From NCBI GenBank assembly GCA_003545625.1, contig DODH01000078.1, positions 10,193 to 23,563 on the forward strand: a stretch of 13,371 nucleotides of DNA, given 5' to 3'. Under the pieces are notes generated by a model. The model did not search any database and was not told where the DNA came from. It saw nothing but the letters and a program-made list of their open reading frames with translations. Source of the stretch: Nitrospina sp. Its GTDB lineage: Bacteria > Nitrospinota > Nitrospinia > Nitrospinales > VA-1. The translations under genes were made by a program, and so were the position numbers. Positions within the stretch are counted from its first letter, which is position 1; each line of letters starts with the position of its first letter. Of the stretch, positions 1-9,088 are shown piece by piece.

Positions 1-1545
1 TCCCAGGCGGAAGGTATCTCCTTCACTGTCGAGGATAAAATCCGCATCGCCCACAAACTGGACGAACTGGGAGTGCATTATGTAGAGGGCGGCTGGCCTG
101 GATCGAATCCAAGAGATATCGATTTTTTTGAGAAGGCCCAGCGTGCCCACTTTTCCCAAACAAAAATCACCGCCTTCGGTAGTACCCGTTATCCAGAGAA
201 AACGGTGGAGAACGATACCGTTTTGCAGGCTCTGCTGAAAACCGAGACCCAGGTAGTGACTCTCTTTGGAAAATCCTGGGATATGCATGTGAAAGATGCC
301 TTATCCACCAGTCTGGATGAAAACCTACGCATGATCTTTGAGAGCATCGCCTATTTGAAAAAGCATCGCGAAGAGGTTCTCTTTGATGCCGAACATTTTT
401 TTGATGGCTACAAAAATAATCCACAATACGCCCTCAAAGCCGTCAAGGAAGCCGAATCGGCGGGCGCCGACTGGATCATCCTGTGCGATACCAACGGCGG
501 TTCGCTTCCGCATGAAGTGCGTTCGATCTTTGAAGAAGTTAAAAAATCCGTTTCCGTTAAAATGGGCATCCATGCCCACAACGATTCAGAGGTGGCGGTC
601 GCCAACACGCTCACTGCCGTTCAAGCGGGAGCCGAACAAGTGCAGGGCACCATCAACGGTTATGGAGAGCGATGCGGAAACGCCAACCTGGTTTCCATTA
701 TCCCCAACCTGAAAATCAAAATGGGGATCAACTGCGTCACCGATGAACAACTGCAAAGCCTGAAAGATGTTTCCGCGTTTGTGGATGAATTGACCAACAA
801 AGCGCATTGGAACCAGCAACCGTTTGTGGGAAAAAGCGCATTTGCCCATAAGGGCGGTGTGCATGTCAGCGCGGTGCGCAAAAACTCAAAAACCTATGAG
901 CATGTCCAACCCGAAAAAGTGGGCAATCACCAGCGCATTCTGGTTTCCGACCTTTCGGGGAAAAGCAATATACTGCACAAAGCTAAAGAGTATGGGTTAG
1001 ACATTGACGACAAGGACCCGAAGGTGCAGAAAATTCTTGAATCGCTGAAAGAGTCCGAGAACCTGGGCTTTCAGTATGAAGGCGCCGAAGCTTCTTTTGA
1101 ACTGATGATGCGTGACGCGCTAGGACAAAAAGAAATCTTTTTCGAATTTATCGGGTTCCGTGTCATCGTTGAAAAACGCAGGGAAGATGAAGAACCTATC
1201 TCCGAAGCCACCGTCAAGCTGAGGGTCAACGGCGTTCAGGAGGTTTCTGCCGCCGAGGGAACCGGGCCGGTCAACGCTCTGGATAAGGCCATCAAAAAAG
1301 CATTGGTCAAATTTTACCCGGAACTTGAAGAGGTCAACCTCTACGACTACAAAGTGCGTATTCTGGAAGAAAAAAAAGGCACCCGCGCCAAAACACGAGT
1401 GCTGATAGAATCTGGCGATCACTATTCCAAATGGGGCACAGTAGGCGTCTCCGAAAATATTATCGAAGCCAGTTGGCAAGCCCTGATCGACAGCATCGAC
1501 TACAAACTCAACCACCAGCGTGATGGTGGACTCAATGAGCAATAG
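1..1545 (+). CDS. cimA: (R)-citramalate synthase, 5'-truncated by window edge
   Basis: Condenses pyruvate with acetyl-CoA to (R)-citramalate, opening the threonine-independent route to 2-oxobutyrate and isoleucine; cytoplasmic. The frame is open from base 1, giving 514 residues that begin [17 protein letters not shown], so only about 15 residues are missing, including the DTTLRDG metal/catalytic loop expected just upstream. Visible: the early EGGWPGSNP motif, the [12 protein letters not shown] metal-binding strand and the GERCGNANL loop of the HMGL-type TIM barrel, the [12 protein letters not shown] linker, and a C-terminal LeuA-type allosteric dimer domain with [12 protein letters not shown]. 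Total length fits CimA (about 520-540). A GTG at 73 lies inside the barrel and is not the start. The C-terminal regulatory domain suggests feedback control by isoleucine, as known for the family. It is convergent with glnE, with 20 bp between stops. 2-isopropylmalate synthase is the main alternative, but EGGWPGSNP and the domain arrangement favour CimA. Confidence 0.93.
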   Translation, partial: SQAEGISFTVEDKIRIAHKLDELGVHYVEGGWPGSNPRDIDFFEKAQRAHFSQTKITAFGSTRYPEKTVENDTVLQALLKTETQVVTLFGKSWDMHVKDALSTSLDENLRMIFESIAYLKKHREEVLFDAEHFFDGYKNNPQYALKAVKEAESAGADWIILCDTNGGSLPHEVRSIFEEVKKSVSVKMGIHAHNDSEVAVANTLTAVQAGAEQVQGTINGYGERCGNANLVSIIPNLKIKMGINCVTDEQLQSLKDVSAFVDELTNKAHWNQQPFVGKSAFAHKGGVHVSAVRKNSKTYEHVQPEKVGNHQRILVSDLSGKSNILHKAKEYGLDIDDKDPKVQKILESLKESENLGFQYEGAEASFELMMRDALGQKEIFFEFIGFRVIVEKRREDEEPISEATVKLRVNGVQEVSAAEGTGPVNALDKAIKKALVKFYPELEEVNLYDYKVRILEEKKGTRAKTRVLIESGDHYSKWGTVGVSENIIEASWQALIDSIDYKLNHQRDGGLNEQ

Positions 1546-1572
1546 CTTTTACTGGCGAGAAAAAGTTATTGC
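1539..1572. terminator. Inverted repeat over both convergent stop codons (cimA/glnE)
   Basis: Bases 1539-1550 (GCAATAGCTTTT) pair with 1561-1572 (AAAAGTTATTGC): a 12-bp stem with one G-T pair and a 10-nt loop. The cimA TAG (1543-1545) lies in one arm and the glnE stop (1566-1568) in the other. It sits where two converging transcripts must end, and each strand carries a short T tract at the loop-proximal end of an arm. It is not a canonical intrinsic terminator, since no separate U tract follows the stem. A bidirectional terminator or transcript-end stabiliser is an inference. Confidence 0.45.
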
Positions 1573-1597
1573 ACATTGCCACCGGCCGCTTGGCCGG
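1561..1597 (+). repeat. Short structured repeat, copy 1 (at 3' end of glnE)
   Basis: An AAAAGYTATTGC block, nine less conserved bases, then a GC-rich hairpin: CCGGCC (1582-1587), loop GCTT, GGCCGG (1592-1597). Aligned by eye to 9053-9086, it matches at about 26 of 34 positions. Read on the minus strand, this copy encodes the last residues of GlnE (RAGQAAGGNVQ), so the repeat appears to have supplied the protein's end. Two other copies are at 9059-9088 and 13066-13099. Confidence 0.45.
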
Positions 1598-4500
1598 CAC
1601 GGAGGAGATTGCCGATGGTTTTGCGATAATGTTTTCGCACCCGTTGGGTATGACGGTCATAATCGATGAGCAGGGAACCTGCCTGGATTTCAGCCTCCTC
1701 GTATCCGAGTAATCGCGCCAAAGGCGCCAACTCCTTATTATCCTTGGGAAGGGTGTTGGTGGGAGTCTGCCGAATGATCCGCAAAGCGCATTCCAGGTTT
1801 CTCAGAAAAAGGTAGCTGTCCTGAAGTTCTTCCGCCATATCCTGATCGATCAATCCAAGAGCGACAAAACTTTTCAGGGCTGAGAGTGTGTTGGTTTGCC
1901 GAAGGCGCGGAAACTTTTTGCCGTGCATCAGCTGGATAATCTGTACCGCGAATTCAATATCGGCCAAACCGCCAAATCCCAGTTTCACGTTCTTGCCTTT
2001 GGTGGATTCTTTTGCCAGTTCCTGTTCCATTCTTTCCCGCAGGCGCGATATTTCTATGAGAGACCCATATTCAAACTTGTCCTGATAAACAAACTGGTGC
2101 ACCGCCTCGATGAACTTTTTTCCGACCTCAGCGTTGCCCGCCACAAATCGTGCCCGCACCAGAGCCTGTTGCTCCCAGATTCTGGCGCGAGATTTAAAAT
2201 ATTTTTCGTAGCCCTGAACAGAAAGCACCAGTGCCCCCGCATCGCCCTCGGGCCTTAGCTCGGTATCAATTTTATAGGCATAACCGGCCGAGGTCATTTC
2301 TGAGGTCAGTTTATAGATCATCTGCGACAGGGCGGAATAGTAACCGGAAAAGCCTTCGGGCGGAGGATCGCTTTCTCCTTCATCGTAGACCAGCAAGACA
2401 TCGAGGTCTGAGCCGAAATTCAATTCATGCCCTCCAAGCTTGCCCATGCCGATGATGCAAAAGTCATTGTGGTTGCCGGATTTTTGTTCCTCACAGGCAA
2501 TGCGATAAACAGTCTGCAAAAAAACATCAGCAAGATTGGAAAGGTCTTCCAAGGTTCCTGCAAGGTCTGCTTCTTTGATCAAGTAGCGCACACCGATGCG
2601 AAGTTCTTCTGCCTGTTTAGTGCGCCGAAGCACTAGAGACTTGGATTCAAAATCCGGGGAAGTTTTTAAAGCACTGTTTAAATCTTCTTGTATTTTCTCC
2701 GCCAGCTTGAATCTGTAAATAGCCTCCATGTCGGTCAGCACATCTACCAGATCGGGCCGCTTGATTAGAATTTGCGAAAGCATTCCACTGCTTCCAAAAA
2801 GTATGAGCAATAACTCAAGAAATTTTTCATTACTCTGGAACAGGCTGAGAAAAGATTCTCTGGCCCCGGTCGCTTCCACAAACCGACACAGGTTCTCGAT
2901 GGCAGCATCTGGTTTTGGGACCCTTCGGCACTGCTGAAAAATTTTAGGAATGATGCTGTAAAACTCCTGAATGCTTTGCACGGAAGGATGCGAAAACTGC
3001 GTCCCGTCACGAAAGGACTTCAGAAACCGATAAGTTCTTTTCGGGTCGGGAAGAAAGGGAATTTCCGCTAGCATGCTTTCAGTAAACTGTTCCTCCCCTA
3101 TCCGGGAACGGTCCCATTCGCTGGAAAGGGTTTCTGCCGCTTCCCGTTTTTCTTTTTCGACAAATTGTTCAGCAAACAACGTTCCCACGAACCGGGTATG
3201 GGTTTCATATTCCTTCATCAGGTTGTCAGCCAGGTTTTTCTGGCTGTCGCCTGCTATCCTCATTTTTCGCGCTAGCACCGCAAGATCTATCTCGTTATCC
3301 GGCAAGAGGTAGGTTTGCAGGCCGAAGGTGATCTGCACGCGATTTTCCAGGTTTCGCAAAAAGATGTAAGCTTCGCGGAGGTGGTTATGGTCCGCCTCAG
3401 TCAGGATATTTTTTTCGTAAAGAGTTTTCATAGCTCCTAATGAATCGCGAACGCGCAGACTTTTATCCCTACCGCCCAGTAACAATTGGTAGGCCTGGAT
3501 GGTGAATTCCACTTCCCGGATGCCCCCGAATCCCAGTTTGATATTTCCCTTAGAGTGTTTTCCCTTGAGGCTCTTATTGATCTGGTATTTCATGGACTTT
3601 ATTTCTTCAATAGCTTCAAAGTCCAGGCTTCGTCTATAAATAAACGGTTCGATCATTTCGAAGAATTCTTTGCCCAGGTTTTCACTGCCCGCCGAAACAC
3701 GGGCCTTGATGAGGGCCTGCCTTTCCCAGGTTCTTCCCCAGGACTGGTAATAAATTTCGCAACTGGTCAGGGAATTCACAATTTCACCACTATTCCCTTC
3801 CGGTCGAAGCTCCAAGTCAACCCGGAACACATTGCCATCGGAGGTTATTTCGTGGAGGGATTTGGTGATGTCCAACGCAAGTTTGGTGAAGTACTCGTGA
3901 TTGGAAATGCTGGTGATAGACGACTCGCTCGTAGAGCGCGTTTCCCCCTGGCTGGAAGTATAAATATAAATCAGGTCAATATCGGAGCTGTAATTGAGTT
4001 CGCGGCCTCCCAGTTTACCCATACCGAGAATAGCAAATTCCGATTCTATCCAGTTTCCATTAGCATCCTGATAAACGGGTCTGCCAAATTTCTTTTGCAA
4101 TTCCCGGTCTGCATGCTCATAGGCGGCTTGCAGACAAACATCGGCAAGATTGGAAATATCTTCAACCGTTTCCTTGAAGCCAACCTTACCCAGCAGGTCG
4201 CGTAGCCCGATTCGTATGTATTCCCTTTTTTTAAATTTTCGAAGAACAGAAAAAATATTTTTGCTTTGAAATTCGGCCATTTCATAGAAATCACGCATCA
4301 GCATATCTTTCGATTTGGAATTGGCCAAGGTCTCGGGTCGGCTCAACCAATCTACATATGACGGTTCTTTGAGCAGGGCATCGGTGAGTACCTGACTACC
4401 GGAAAACAAAAAAATCAGGGCTACAAACAGGGAAGGCGATTCGGTCAGTTGCGTGTATAAATGATCCTTGTCTAAAAACTTCTCTGAAAAGCGCTCGAAA

Positions 4501-4721
4501 TTGTGCAATGCCATATCCGCGTTATGCGAACTGGCAATCAGTTCCAACAAAATCCGGAAGAAATCGGGATATAGTTTTTCAAATTGGGCATGGCCCGCCA
4601 GGGCAACGAGGTTTTTCCAGGCGGTTTCAGGTTCACGAAAGCCAAAAGCCTGCAAAGGCAGTGTTTCGTCCCAGGGTTGGCGCTGGTGAATTCTATAGAT
4701 CAATGCTTTGTTGAAGGTCAT
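1566..4721 (-). CDS. glnE: Bifunctional glutamine synthetase adenylyltransferase / adenylyl-removing enzyme
   Basis: Adds AMP to, and phosphorolytically removes it from, the regulatory tyrosine of glutamine synthetase under control of PII and glutamine. At 1051 residues it is about 100 longer than E. coli GlnE, mostly through the N-terminus and linkers. Both nucleotidyltransferase heads are intact. The N-terminal (removing) head has GMGKLGGRELNYSSDIDL at about 233-250 (D247, D249) and RVDLELRPEGNSG near 300-312. The C-terminal (adenylylating) head has GMGKLGGHELNFGSDLDV at about 758-775 (D772, D774) and KIDTELRPEGDAG near 817-829. Each is followed by a KLGFGG-x-x-(V/I)EF helical module (about 395-406 for the first). 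Internal duplication is plain: RIGLRDLL...NLADVCLQ and RIGVRYLI...NLADVFLQ. The target tyrosine is present in the adjacent glnA. The start at 4721 lacks a clear ribosome-binding site. The last residues lie in a repeat (1561-1597). Confidence 0.96.
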   Translation of the reverse strand: MTFNKALIYRIHQRQPWDETLPLQAFGFREPETAWKNLVALAGHAQFEKLYPDFFRILLELIASSHNADMALHNFERFSEKFLDKDHLYTQLTESPSLFVALIFLFSGSQVLTDALLKEPSYVDWLSRPETLANSKSKDMLMRDFYEMAEFQSKNIFSVLRKFKKREYIRIGLRDLLGKVGFKETVEDISNLADVCLQAAYEHADRELQKKFGRPVYQDANGNWIESEFAILGMGKLGGRELNYSSDIDLIYIYTSSQGETRSTSESSITSISNHEYFTKLALDITKSLHEITSDGNVFRVDLELRPEGNSGEIVNSLTSCEIYYQSWGRTWERQALIKARVSAGSENLGKEFFEMIEPFIYRRSLDFEAIEEIKSMKYQINKSLKGKHSKGNIKLGFGGIREVEFTIQAYQLLLGGRDKSLRVRDSLGAMKTLYEKNILTEADHNHLREAYIFLRNLENRVQITFGLQTYLLPDNEIDLAVLARKMRIAGDSQKNLADNLMKEYETHTRFVGTLFAEQFVEKEKREAAETLSSEWDRSRIGEEQFTESMLAEIPFLPDPKRTYRFLKSFRDGTQFSHPSVQSIQEFYSIIPKIFQQCRRVPKPDAAIENLCRFVEATGARESFLSLFQSNEKFLELLLILFGSSGMLSQILIKRPDLVDVLTDMEAIYRFKLAEKIQEDLNSALKTSPDFESKSLVLRRTKQAEELRIGVRYLIKEADLAGTLEDLSNLADVFLQTVYRIACEEQKSGNHNDFCIIGMGKLGGHELNFGSDLDVLLVYDEGESDPPPEGFSGYYSALSQMIYKLTSEMTSAGYAYKIDTELRPEGDAGALVLSVQGYEKYFKSRARIWEQQALVRARFVAGNAEVGKKFIEAVHQFVYQDKFEYGSLIEISRLRERMEQELAKESTKGKNVKLGFGGLADIEFAVQIIQLMHGKKFPRLRQTNTLSALKSFVALGLIDQDMAEELQDSYLFLRNLECALRIIRQTPTNTLPKDNKELAPLARLLGYEEAEIQAGSLLIDYDRHTQRVRKHYRKTIGNLLRAGQAAGGNVQ

Positions 4722-4730
4722 AAAATAATT

Positions 4731-4736
4731 ATTATA
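4731..4736 (-). promoter_or_regulatory. Candidate -10 box for glnE (TATAAT)
   Basis: The minus strand reads TATAAT here, only 9 bases before the glnE ATG (4721-4719). The glnA terminator lies just upstream, so a glnE-specific promoter must fit in about 50 bp, and this is the only strong box seen. No good -35 hexamer was found at 16-18 bp. If used, transcription would start about 0-4 nt before the ATG, giving a nearly leaderless mRNA, which fits the missing Shine-Dalgarno sequence. The tract is AT-rich, so a chance match is possible. Confidence 0.35.
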
Positions 4737-4771
4737 GAGATTCGGGTTTTAAACTCTGCCTAATCTATCAC

Positions 4772-4806
4772 AAAAAAAATCCCCTGGGAAAACCCAGGGG
4801 ATTTTT
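4772..4806 (-). terminator. Intrinsic terminator downstream of glnA
   Basis: A near-perfect hairpin of 14 bp: AAAAATCCCCTGGG (4775-4788), loop AAAA, CCCAGGGGATTTTT (4793-4806). On the minus strand the stem runs straight into eight T residues (complement of 4772-4779), 17 bases past the glnA stop. It is A/T-symmetric, so it could also work in the other direction, but only glnA arrives here. It separates glnA from glnE transcriptionally. Confidence 0.9.
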
Positions 4807-4822
4807 AAATTCAAGTTCGGAA

Positions 4823-6235
4823 TCAGCAATCGTAATACATTTCGAATTCCAGGGGATGCGGCCTGAGACGCAAGGGATCTATTTCGTTTTCACGTTTATA
4901 TTCGATCCAGGTATCGACCAGATCCTGGGTGAACACATCGCCTTTAAGGAGAAACTCATGATCATCCTCCAGAGCCTGCAGGGACTGATCCAAAGAGTGA
5001 GGCAAGGTGGGAATCTTCGCCAACTCTTCCGGTCCAAGCGAGTAAATATTTTTATCCAGAGGTTCACCCGGGTCAATTTTATTTTCAATGCCATCCAGGC
5101 CAGCCATAAGCATTACCGAAAAAGTCAGATAACCATTACAAGAAGGATCGGGGTAACGGATTTCCAATCGCTTCGCCTTGGGGCTGGGCGAGTACATGGG
5201 GATACGGATGGCCGCGCTCCGGTTACGGCTGGAATAAGCCAGGTTGACTGGCGCTTCGAAGCCGGGAACCAACCGTTTGTAGGAGTTAGTAGTCGGCGCG
5301 GCAAAAGCACAAATCGCCCGGGAATGTTTCAAAATACCGCCGATGTAGTGCATACCCATTTCACTGAAACCCGCATAGCTGTTTCCGGCCATCAGGGGTT
5401 TACCACCTTTCCAGATACTCTGATGGACGTGCATCCCGGTTCCGTTATCGCCAAACATGGGTTTGGGCATGAAGGTTGCAGTTTTGTTATGCGCCCTGGC
5501 AACATTTTTAACGATGTATTTGTACCACATCAGGCTGTCAGCACATTTAACCAGCGGAGCAAAACGCATATCAATTTCACATTGTCCTCCCGTTGCCACT
5601 TCGTGGTGGTGGCATTCCATGGTAATGCCAACCTGCTCCATGAGCAACATCATCTCAGAGCGAATATCCTGAAGCGTATCGGTAGGAGCAACCGGGAAAT
5701 AACCTTCTTTATGTCTCGGCTTGTGACCCAGGTTAGGGTCTTCATCCCGGCCGGTGTTCCATTTTGCTTCAACAGAATCGATCGAATAAAACGATTCATT
5801 CGCGCTGGAATCGTATTGAACATTGTCAAAAACGAAAAATTCCGCTTCCGGGCCAAAGTAGGCAGTGTCTCCAATTCCAGTAGATTTAAGATAGGCTTCC
5901 GCTTTCTGAGCAATATTGCGAGGATCGCGGCTGTATTTTTCCCTGGTGATCGGGTCCACAATATTACAGATCATGCTAACCGTCACATCTTTCATAAACG
6001 GGTCTATGACCGTGGTAGCCGGATCGGGAATGACCAGCATGTCGCTGTTATTGATAGCCTGCCATCCGCGGATGCTGGAGCCATCGAACCCCAGTCCTTC
6101 TTCAAAAAGATGTTCTTCCAACTCACACATGGGCACAGAAAAATGCTGCCAGGATCCAAGTAGATCCATGAATTTCATATCTACAATTTTGGCATTATTT
6201 TTTTTTGCGAAATCTACTGCCTCTTTGGGGGTCAT
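4823..6235 (-). CDS. glnA: Glutamine synthetase, type I
   Basis: ATP-dependent ligation of ammonia to glutamate; cytoplasmic dodecamer and the main entry of nitrogen. 470 residues, the usual GSI length. Seen in order: [17 protein letters not shown] (D-latch loop, about 49-65), [10 protein letters not shown] (metal-binding glutamate), [17 protein letters not shown] (metal and ammonia site), [18 protein letters not shown] (phosphate-binding arginine), and [11 protein letters not shown]. Tyr398 in the last motif matches the adenylylated tyrosine (Tyr397 of the mature enterobacterial protein), so this is the GSI-beta kind controlled by GlnE, encoded next door. The start is preceded by AGGAG eight bases from the ATG. 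It lies 159 bp after glnB, with a terminator-like hairpin between them and a strong terminator after it. Confidence 0.97.
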   Translation of the reverse strand: MTPKEAVDFAKKNNAKIVDMKFMDLLGSWQHFSVPMCELEEHLFEEGLGFDGSSIRGWQAINNSDMLVIPDPATTVIDPFMKDVTVSMICNIVDPITREKYSRDPRNIAQKAEAYLKSTGIGDTAYFGPEAEFFVFDNVQYDSSANESFYSIDSVEAKWNTGRDEDPNLGHKPRHKEGYFPVAPTDTLQDIRSEMMLLMEQVGITMECHHHEVATGGQCEIDMRFAPLVKCADSLMWYKYIVKNVARAHNKTATFMPKPMFGDNGTGMHVHQSIWKGGKPLMAGNSYAGFSEMGMHYIGGILKHSRAICAFAAPTTNSYKRLVPGFEAPVNLAYSSRNRSAAIRIPMYSPSPKAKRLEIRYPDPSCNGYLTFSVMLMAGLDGIENKIDPGEPLDKNIYSLGPEELAKIPTLPHSLDQSLQALEDDHEFLLKGDVFTQDLVDTWIEYKRENEIDPLRLRPHPLEFEMYYDC

Positions 6236-6288
6236 TAAAGGTTCTCCTGCAAAAAATAGTTAGAGATTGAAATCATAAAAAAGACGTA

Positions 6289-6322
6289 AAAAACCGGTAC
6301 CGTCATTACGGCTCCAGTTTTA
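6289..6322 (-). terminator. Terminator- or attenuator-like hairpin between glnB and glnA
   Basis: Minus strand: ACTGGAGCCGT (6319-6309), loop AATG, ACGGTACCGGT (6304-6294), then five more T residues (6293-6289). The stem pairs throughout except for one A-A mismatch and two G-T pairs, and flanking A and T tracts can extend it. It lies between the glnB stop (6395) and the glnA start (6235). As an intrinsic terminator it would make glnB mRNA separate from glnA or set their ratio. No clear promoter was found in the 53 bases after it. Confidence 0.55.
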
Positions 6323-6394
6323 TATATAAAATCCAGCAATCCCGGATGGGGAAGTTTTTGATTATTCTTTTAGATAGGACACAGAATTCTTGGG

Positions 6395-7041
<647 letters not shown>

Positions 7042-7686
7042 TTAGCCTTCGTCACTCGCTTTGTTTATTCGATTGAGGGCGTTTTCCAACTCCAATCGCT
7101 TTTCCTCTATGATTTGTTCAGACGATTTTGGCGGGAGAGATATGGGTGAAGAAAAGTTGAGGGTGCAGCGGGTAAAAGGCAGGGGAATGACAAATTTATC
7201 CCAGCTGTTTAAGACCACTTTATTTTTGGTTCCGAAAGTCATGGGGAAAATGGGCGCTCCGGTTATTCCTGCCAGTTGCACGGATCCCGGCTGAGCCACA
7301 CATCTCGGTCCGCGGGAACCATCGGCAATGATAATGATCCTCTGATTTCTGCGCAGAACTTTAATCAGAGACCGGGCTGCTGAAACAGCTTTTTTATAAG
7401 TGGACCCACGTATCACGGAATAGCCCATCAACCGTGCAAGACGGGCCAAAAGATCGCCGTCTTCACTCGGGCTGATCAGCAGGAAATAATCCGGGTGCCG
7501 ACGAAGATAATAAAACAGGTAAAAGATTCTTCCATGCCACAGGGTGAGAATATAAGGTCCGGTAAGATTCTTGAAATGGTTCTCTTCTTCCTCATTCAGG
7601 TTTTTTGAGCGCAGGGTCATGCACCAGAGATAGACCACTCCAAAAAGAAGGTATGGAATTACGTAATTAAACAGGAGTTTTTTCAT
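7042..7686 (-). CDS. DUF374 lysophospholipid/lipid A acyltransferase, LpxJ-like candidate
   Basis: 214 residues of the DUF374 acyltransferase family. An N-terminal hydrophobic stretch (about 5-22, NYVIPYLLFGVVYLW) suggests inner-membrane attachment. Conserved points: LTLWHGRIF with His51 as the likely catalytic histidine, SPSEDGDLLARL (72-83), YSVIRGS (89-95), ADGSRGPRCVAQPG (121-134) and GAPIFPM (143-149). Its start overlaps the lpxB 3' end by 20 bp, so translation is probably coupled. Family knowledge: Helicobacter and Campylobacter LpxJ, a lipid A secondary acyltransferase, belongs to this kind of protein as I recall. Placement at the end of a lipid A operon supports a late acylation role. 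The acceptor position and acyl donor cannot be read from the sequence. A phospholipid acyltransferase is the alternative. Confidence 0.8.
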   Translation of the reverse strand: MKKLLFNYVIPYLLFGVVYLWCMTLRSKNLNEEEENHFKNLTGPYILTLWHGRIFYLFYYLRRHPDYFLLISPSEDGDLLARLARLMGYSVIRGSTYKKAVSAARSLIKVLRRNQRIIIIADGSRGPRCVAQPGSVQLAGITGAPIFPMTFGTKNKVVLNSWDKFVIPLPFTRCTLNFSSPISLPPKSSEQIIEEKRLELENALNRINKASDEG

Positions 7687-8839
7687 TAGCGCTCAATTCA
7701 ACCATAAAATCAGCAATACGTTTGGCAACAGCCTTCATGACTCCGGGTTCTCCCAGGGATTCCCGGATTTTAAGAAGACGCTCACGCATAGCCTGTTCTT
7801 TTTCTGGAGTACGCAATATTGCAAGTGCCTCGGAGGAGATATTTTCCGCCGTCACTTTATGCTGTATCAATTCGGGCACCACTTCTTCCCCCGCGACAAT
7901 ATTCACCAGCCCCACAAGTGGAATTTTTATCAAGCGGTCCGCCAGCCAGTGAGTCAAGGGATTCAACTTGTAGACAATGACCATGGGGCACCCCAGGATA
8001 CCTGCTTCCAGAGTGGCAGAACCGGATGCAATGATCAACATGTCACAACTATTCATCACATCATAAGTTTCCCCCTGTATCAATTGGATGCCAAGCGGGT
8101 TGGCTCCCAACCGTTGGCGGATTAGATCGGGATCAATGGAGTCCGCAATAGGGAGAAGAAACTGACAGGAACCCAGTTCGCTGCGGATTTTTTCCGCCGC
8201 CTGAATCATCACATCTAAAAGGGAGTTGACCTCGTTCATCCTGCTTCCGGGCAGAAGCCCGATAGTCTTGACCCCCACATTCAGGGAATATTTTTCCAAG
8301 CTCTCTTCGCGAGGCCTGCTTGGATGGACCATATCTATAAACGGATGCCCCAAAAATTCTGCATCCACCCCGGCATCCAAATACAGCTTTTCCTCAAACG
8401 GAAGAATGACAAACATCTTTCGCACTGATTCCCGGATCCCCTTGATCCGGCCCTTTCTCCATGCCCAAATCTGCGGGCTGATGAAAAAAAATACCGGACA
8501 ATCAAAACGCCGCCCCTGTTTTGCCAGTCGAAGATTTAACGTGGGATAGTCGATGAGAATTATCGCATCATAACGGCACGAGGCGATTTCTTTCATCAAT
8601 GTGCGATAGACTCCGTAATAATGGCCAAAGTCTCCCAGCACCTCGACGATTCCGACCGTGCCCATGCGTTCAATGCCAAACAGCGTATCCACGCCTGCTT
8701 CCTGCATTCGTGACCCACCCATCCCGGAGAAACGGGCATGAGGCAAAAGGGCCTTTAAAGCAGATACCAAATTCGAGCCATGCAAATCTCCTGATGCCTC
8801 GCCGGCTATAATTAAAAAGTGGGGACGATTATCTTTCAT
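7667..8839 (-). CDS. lpxB: Lipid-A-disaccharide synthase
   Basis: Glycosyltransferase (GT19) that joins UDP-2,3-diacylglucosamine to lipid X (2,3-diacylglucosamine 1-phosphate), giving the tetraacyl disaccharide 1-phosphate at the inner membrane. 390 residues against about 382 in E. coli. Motifs in order: GEASGD (13-18), FSGMGGSRM (38-45), DYPTLNLRLAK (97-107), ISPQIWAWRKGR (120-131), LPFEE (146-150), FLGHPFID (162-169), LPGSRMNEV (196-204) and ASGSATLEAG (271-280), the GT-B nucleotide-sugar and catalytic regions. It lies 251 bp after lpxI, whose product pathway supplies lipid X. No good ribosome-binding site precedes the ATG at 8839. The N-terminal alignment still supports this start. Confidence 0.96.
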   Translation of the reverse strand: MKDNRPHFLIIAGEASGDLHGSNLVSALKALLPHARFSGMGGSRMQEAGVDTLFGIERMGTVGIVEVLGDFGHYYGVYRTLMKEIASCRYDAIILIDYPTLNLRLAKQGRRFDCPVFFFISPQIWAWRKGRIKGIRESVRKMFVILPFEEKLYLDAGVDAEFLGHPFIDMVHPSRPREESLEKYSLNVGVKTIGLLPGSRMNEVNSLLDVMIQAAEKIRSELGSCQFLLPIADSIDPDLIRQRLGANPLGIQLIQGETYDVMNSCDMLIIASGSATLEAGILGCPMVIVYKLNPLTHWLADRLIKIPLVGLVNIVAGEEVVPELIQHKVTAENISSEALAILRTPEKEQAMRERLLKIRESLGEPGVMKAVAKRIADFMVELSANEKTPV

Positions 8840-8901
8840 TATGATAAGCCATACTCATTGCACCGTAGCTAGCCTGCATATTACATGAGAGGTTGTAAAT
8901 C

Positions 8902-8924
8902 GCCCCAGCTATCCTATTCGGGGC
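8902..8924. repeat. Hairpin GCCCC/GGGGC in the lpxI-lpxB spacer
   Basis: GCCCC (8902-8906) can pair with GGGGC (8920-8924) across a 13-nt loop. It is one of several inverted repeats in the spacer, and its stem is short. No T tract follows on the minus strand, so it does not look like a terminator. Confidence 0.3.
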
Positions 8925-8951
8925 ATGCGTGATTCCTCTTCATTAACCTTC

Positions 8952-8968
8952 ATACCCCGAAGGGGTAT
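8952..8968. repeat. Hairpin ATACCCC-GAA-GGGGTAT in the lpxI-lpxB spacer
   Basis: A perfect 7-bp stem with a 3-nt loop, about 115 bp before the lpxB start on the minus strand. CTTC/GAAG flanks could extend it imperfectly. A further small palindrome, CTGCTTGGAAGCAG, lies at 9001-9014. Together they make the lpxI-lpxB leader strongly structured. RNA processing or partial termination is possible. No U tract follows. Confidence 0.5.
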
Positions 8969-9058
8969 TCTACGAAGGGAGTTGGGGGGATTTGATTTTC
9001 CTGCTTGGAAGCAGACAGCAAAGCCTCTTTGAGCCGAGACAACTTTTTGCTTGCCAAC

Positions 9059-9088
9059 AAAAGCTATTGCCAGTTGCTACCGGCCGGT
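9059..9088 (+). repeat. Short structured repeat, copy 2 (just past lpxI stop)
   Basis: AAAAGCTATTGCCAGTTGCT followed at once by the perfect 10-bp palindrome ACCGGCCGGT (9079-9088), ending three bases before the lpxI stop codon. The upstream CTTTTTGCTTGCCAAC also resembles the bases preceding copy 1. See copies at 1561-1597 and 13066-13099. Confidence 0.5.

Noticed and set aside
73..1545. Full-length plus-strand gene starting at the GTG at 73
   Set aside because: The frame is open to base 1 and codes for the conserved CimA N-terminal barrel ([12 protein letters not shown]...[12 protein letters not shown]), so the gene simply begins before the window.
3486..4205. 239-residue plus-strand frame opposite glnE
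   Set aside because: Antisense shadow of the GlnE N-terminal head, with no family features.
4856..6163. 435-residue plus-strand frame opposite glnA
   Set aside because: Entirely antisense to a well-conserved gene. The translation shows no recognisable domain and no ribosome-binding site, so it is a by-product of glnA codon use.
6330..6355. Sigma-54 site upstream of glnA (TTGCT near 6335 on the minus strand)
   Set aside because: The required TGGCAC at -24 is absent: the correctly spaced hexamer reads CCCATC.
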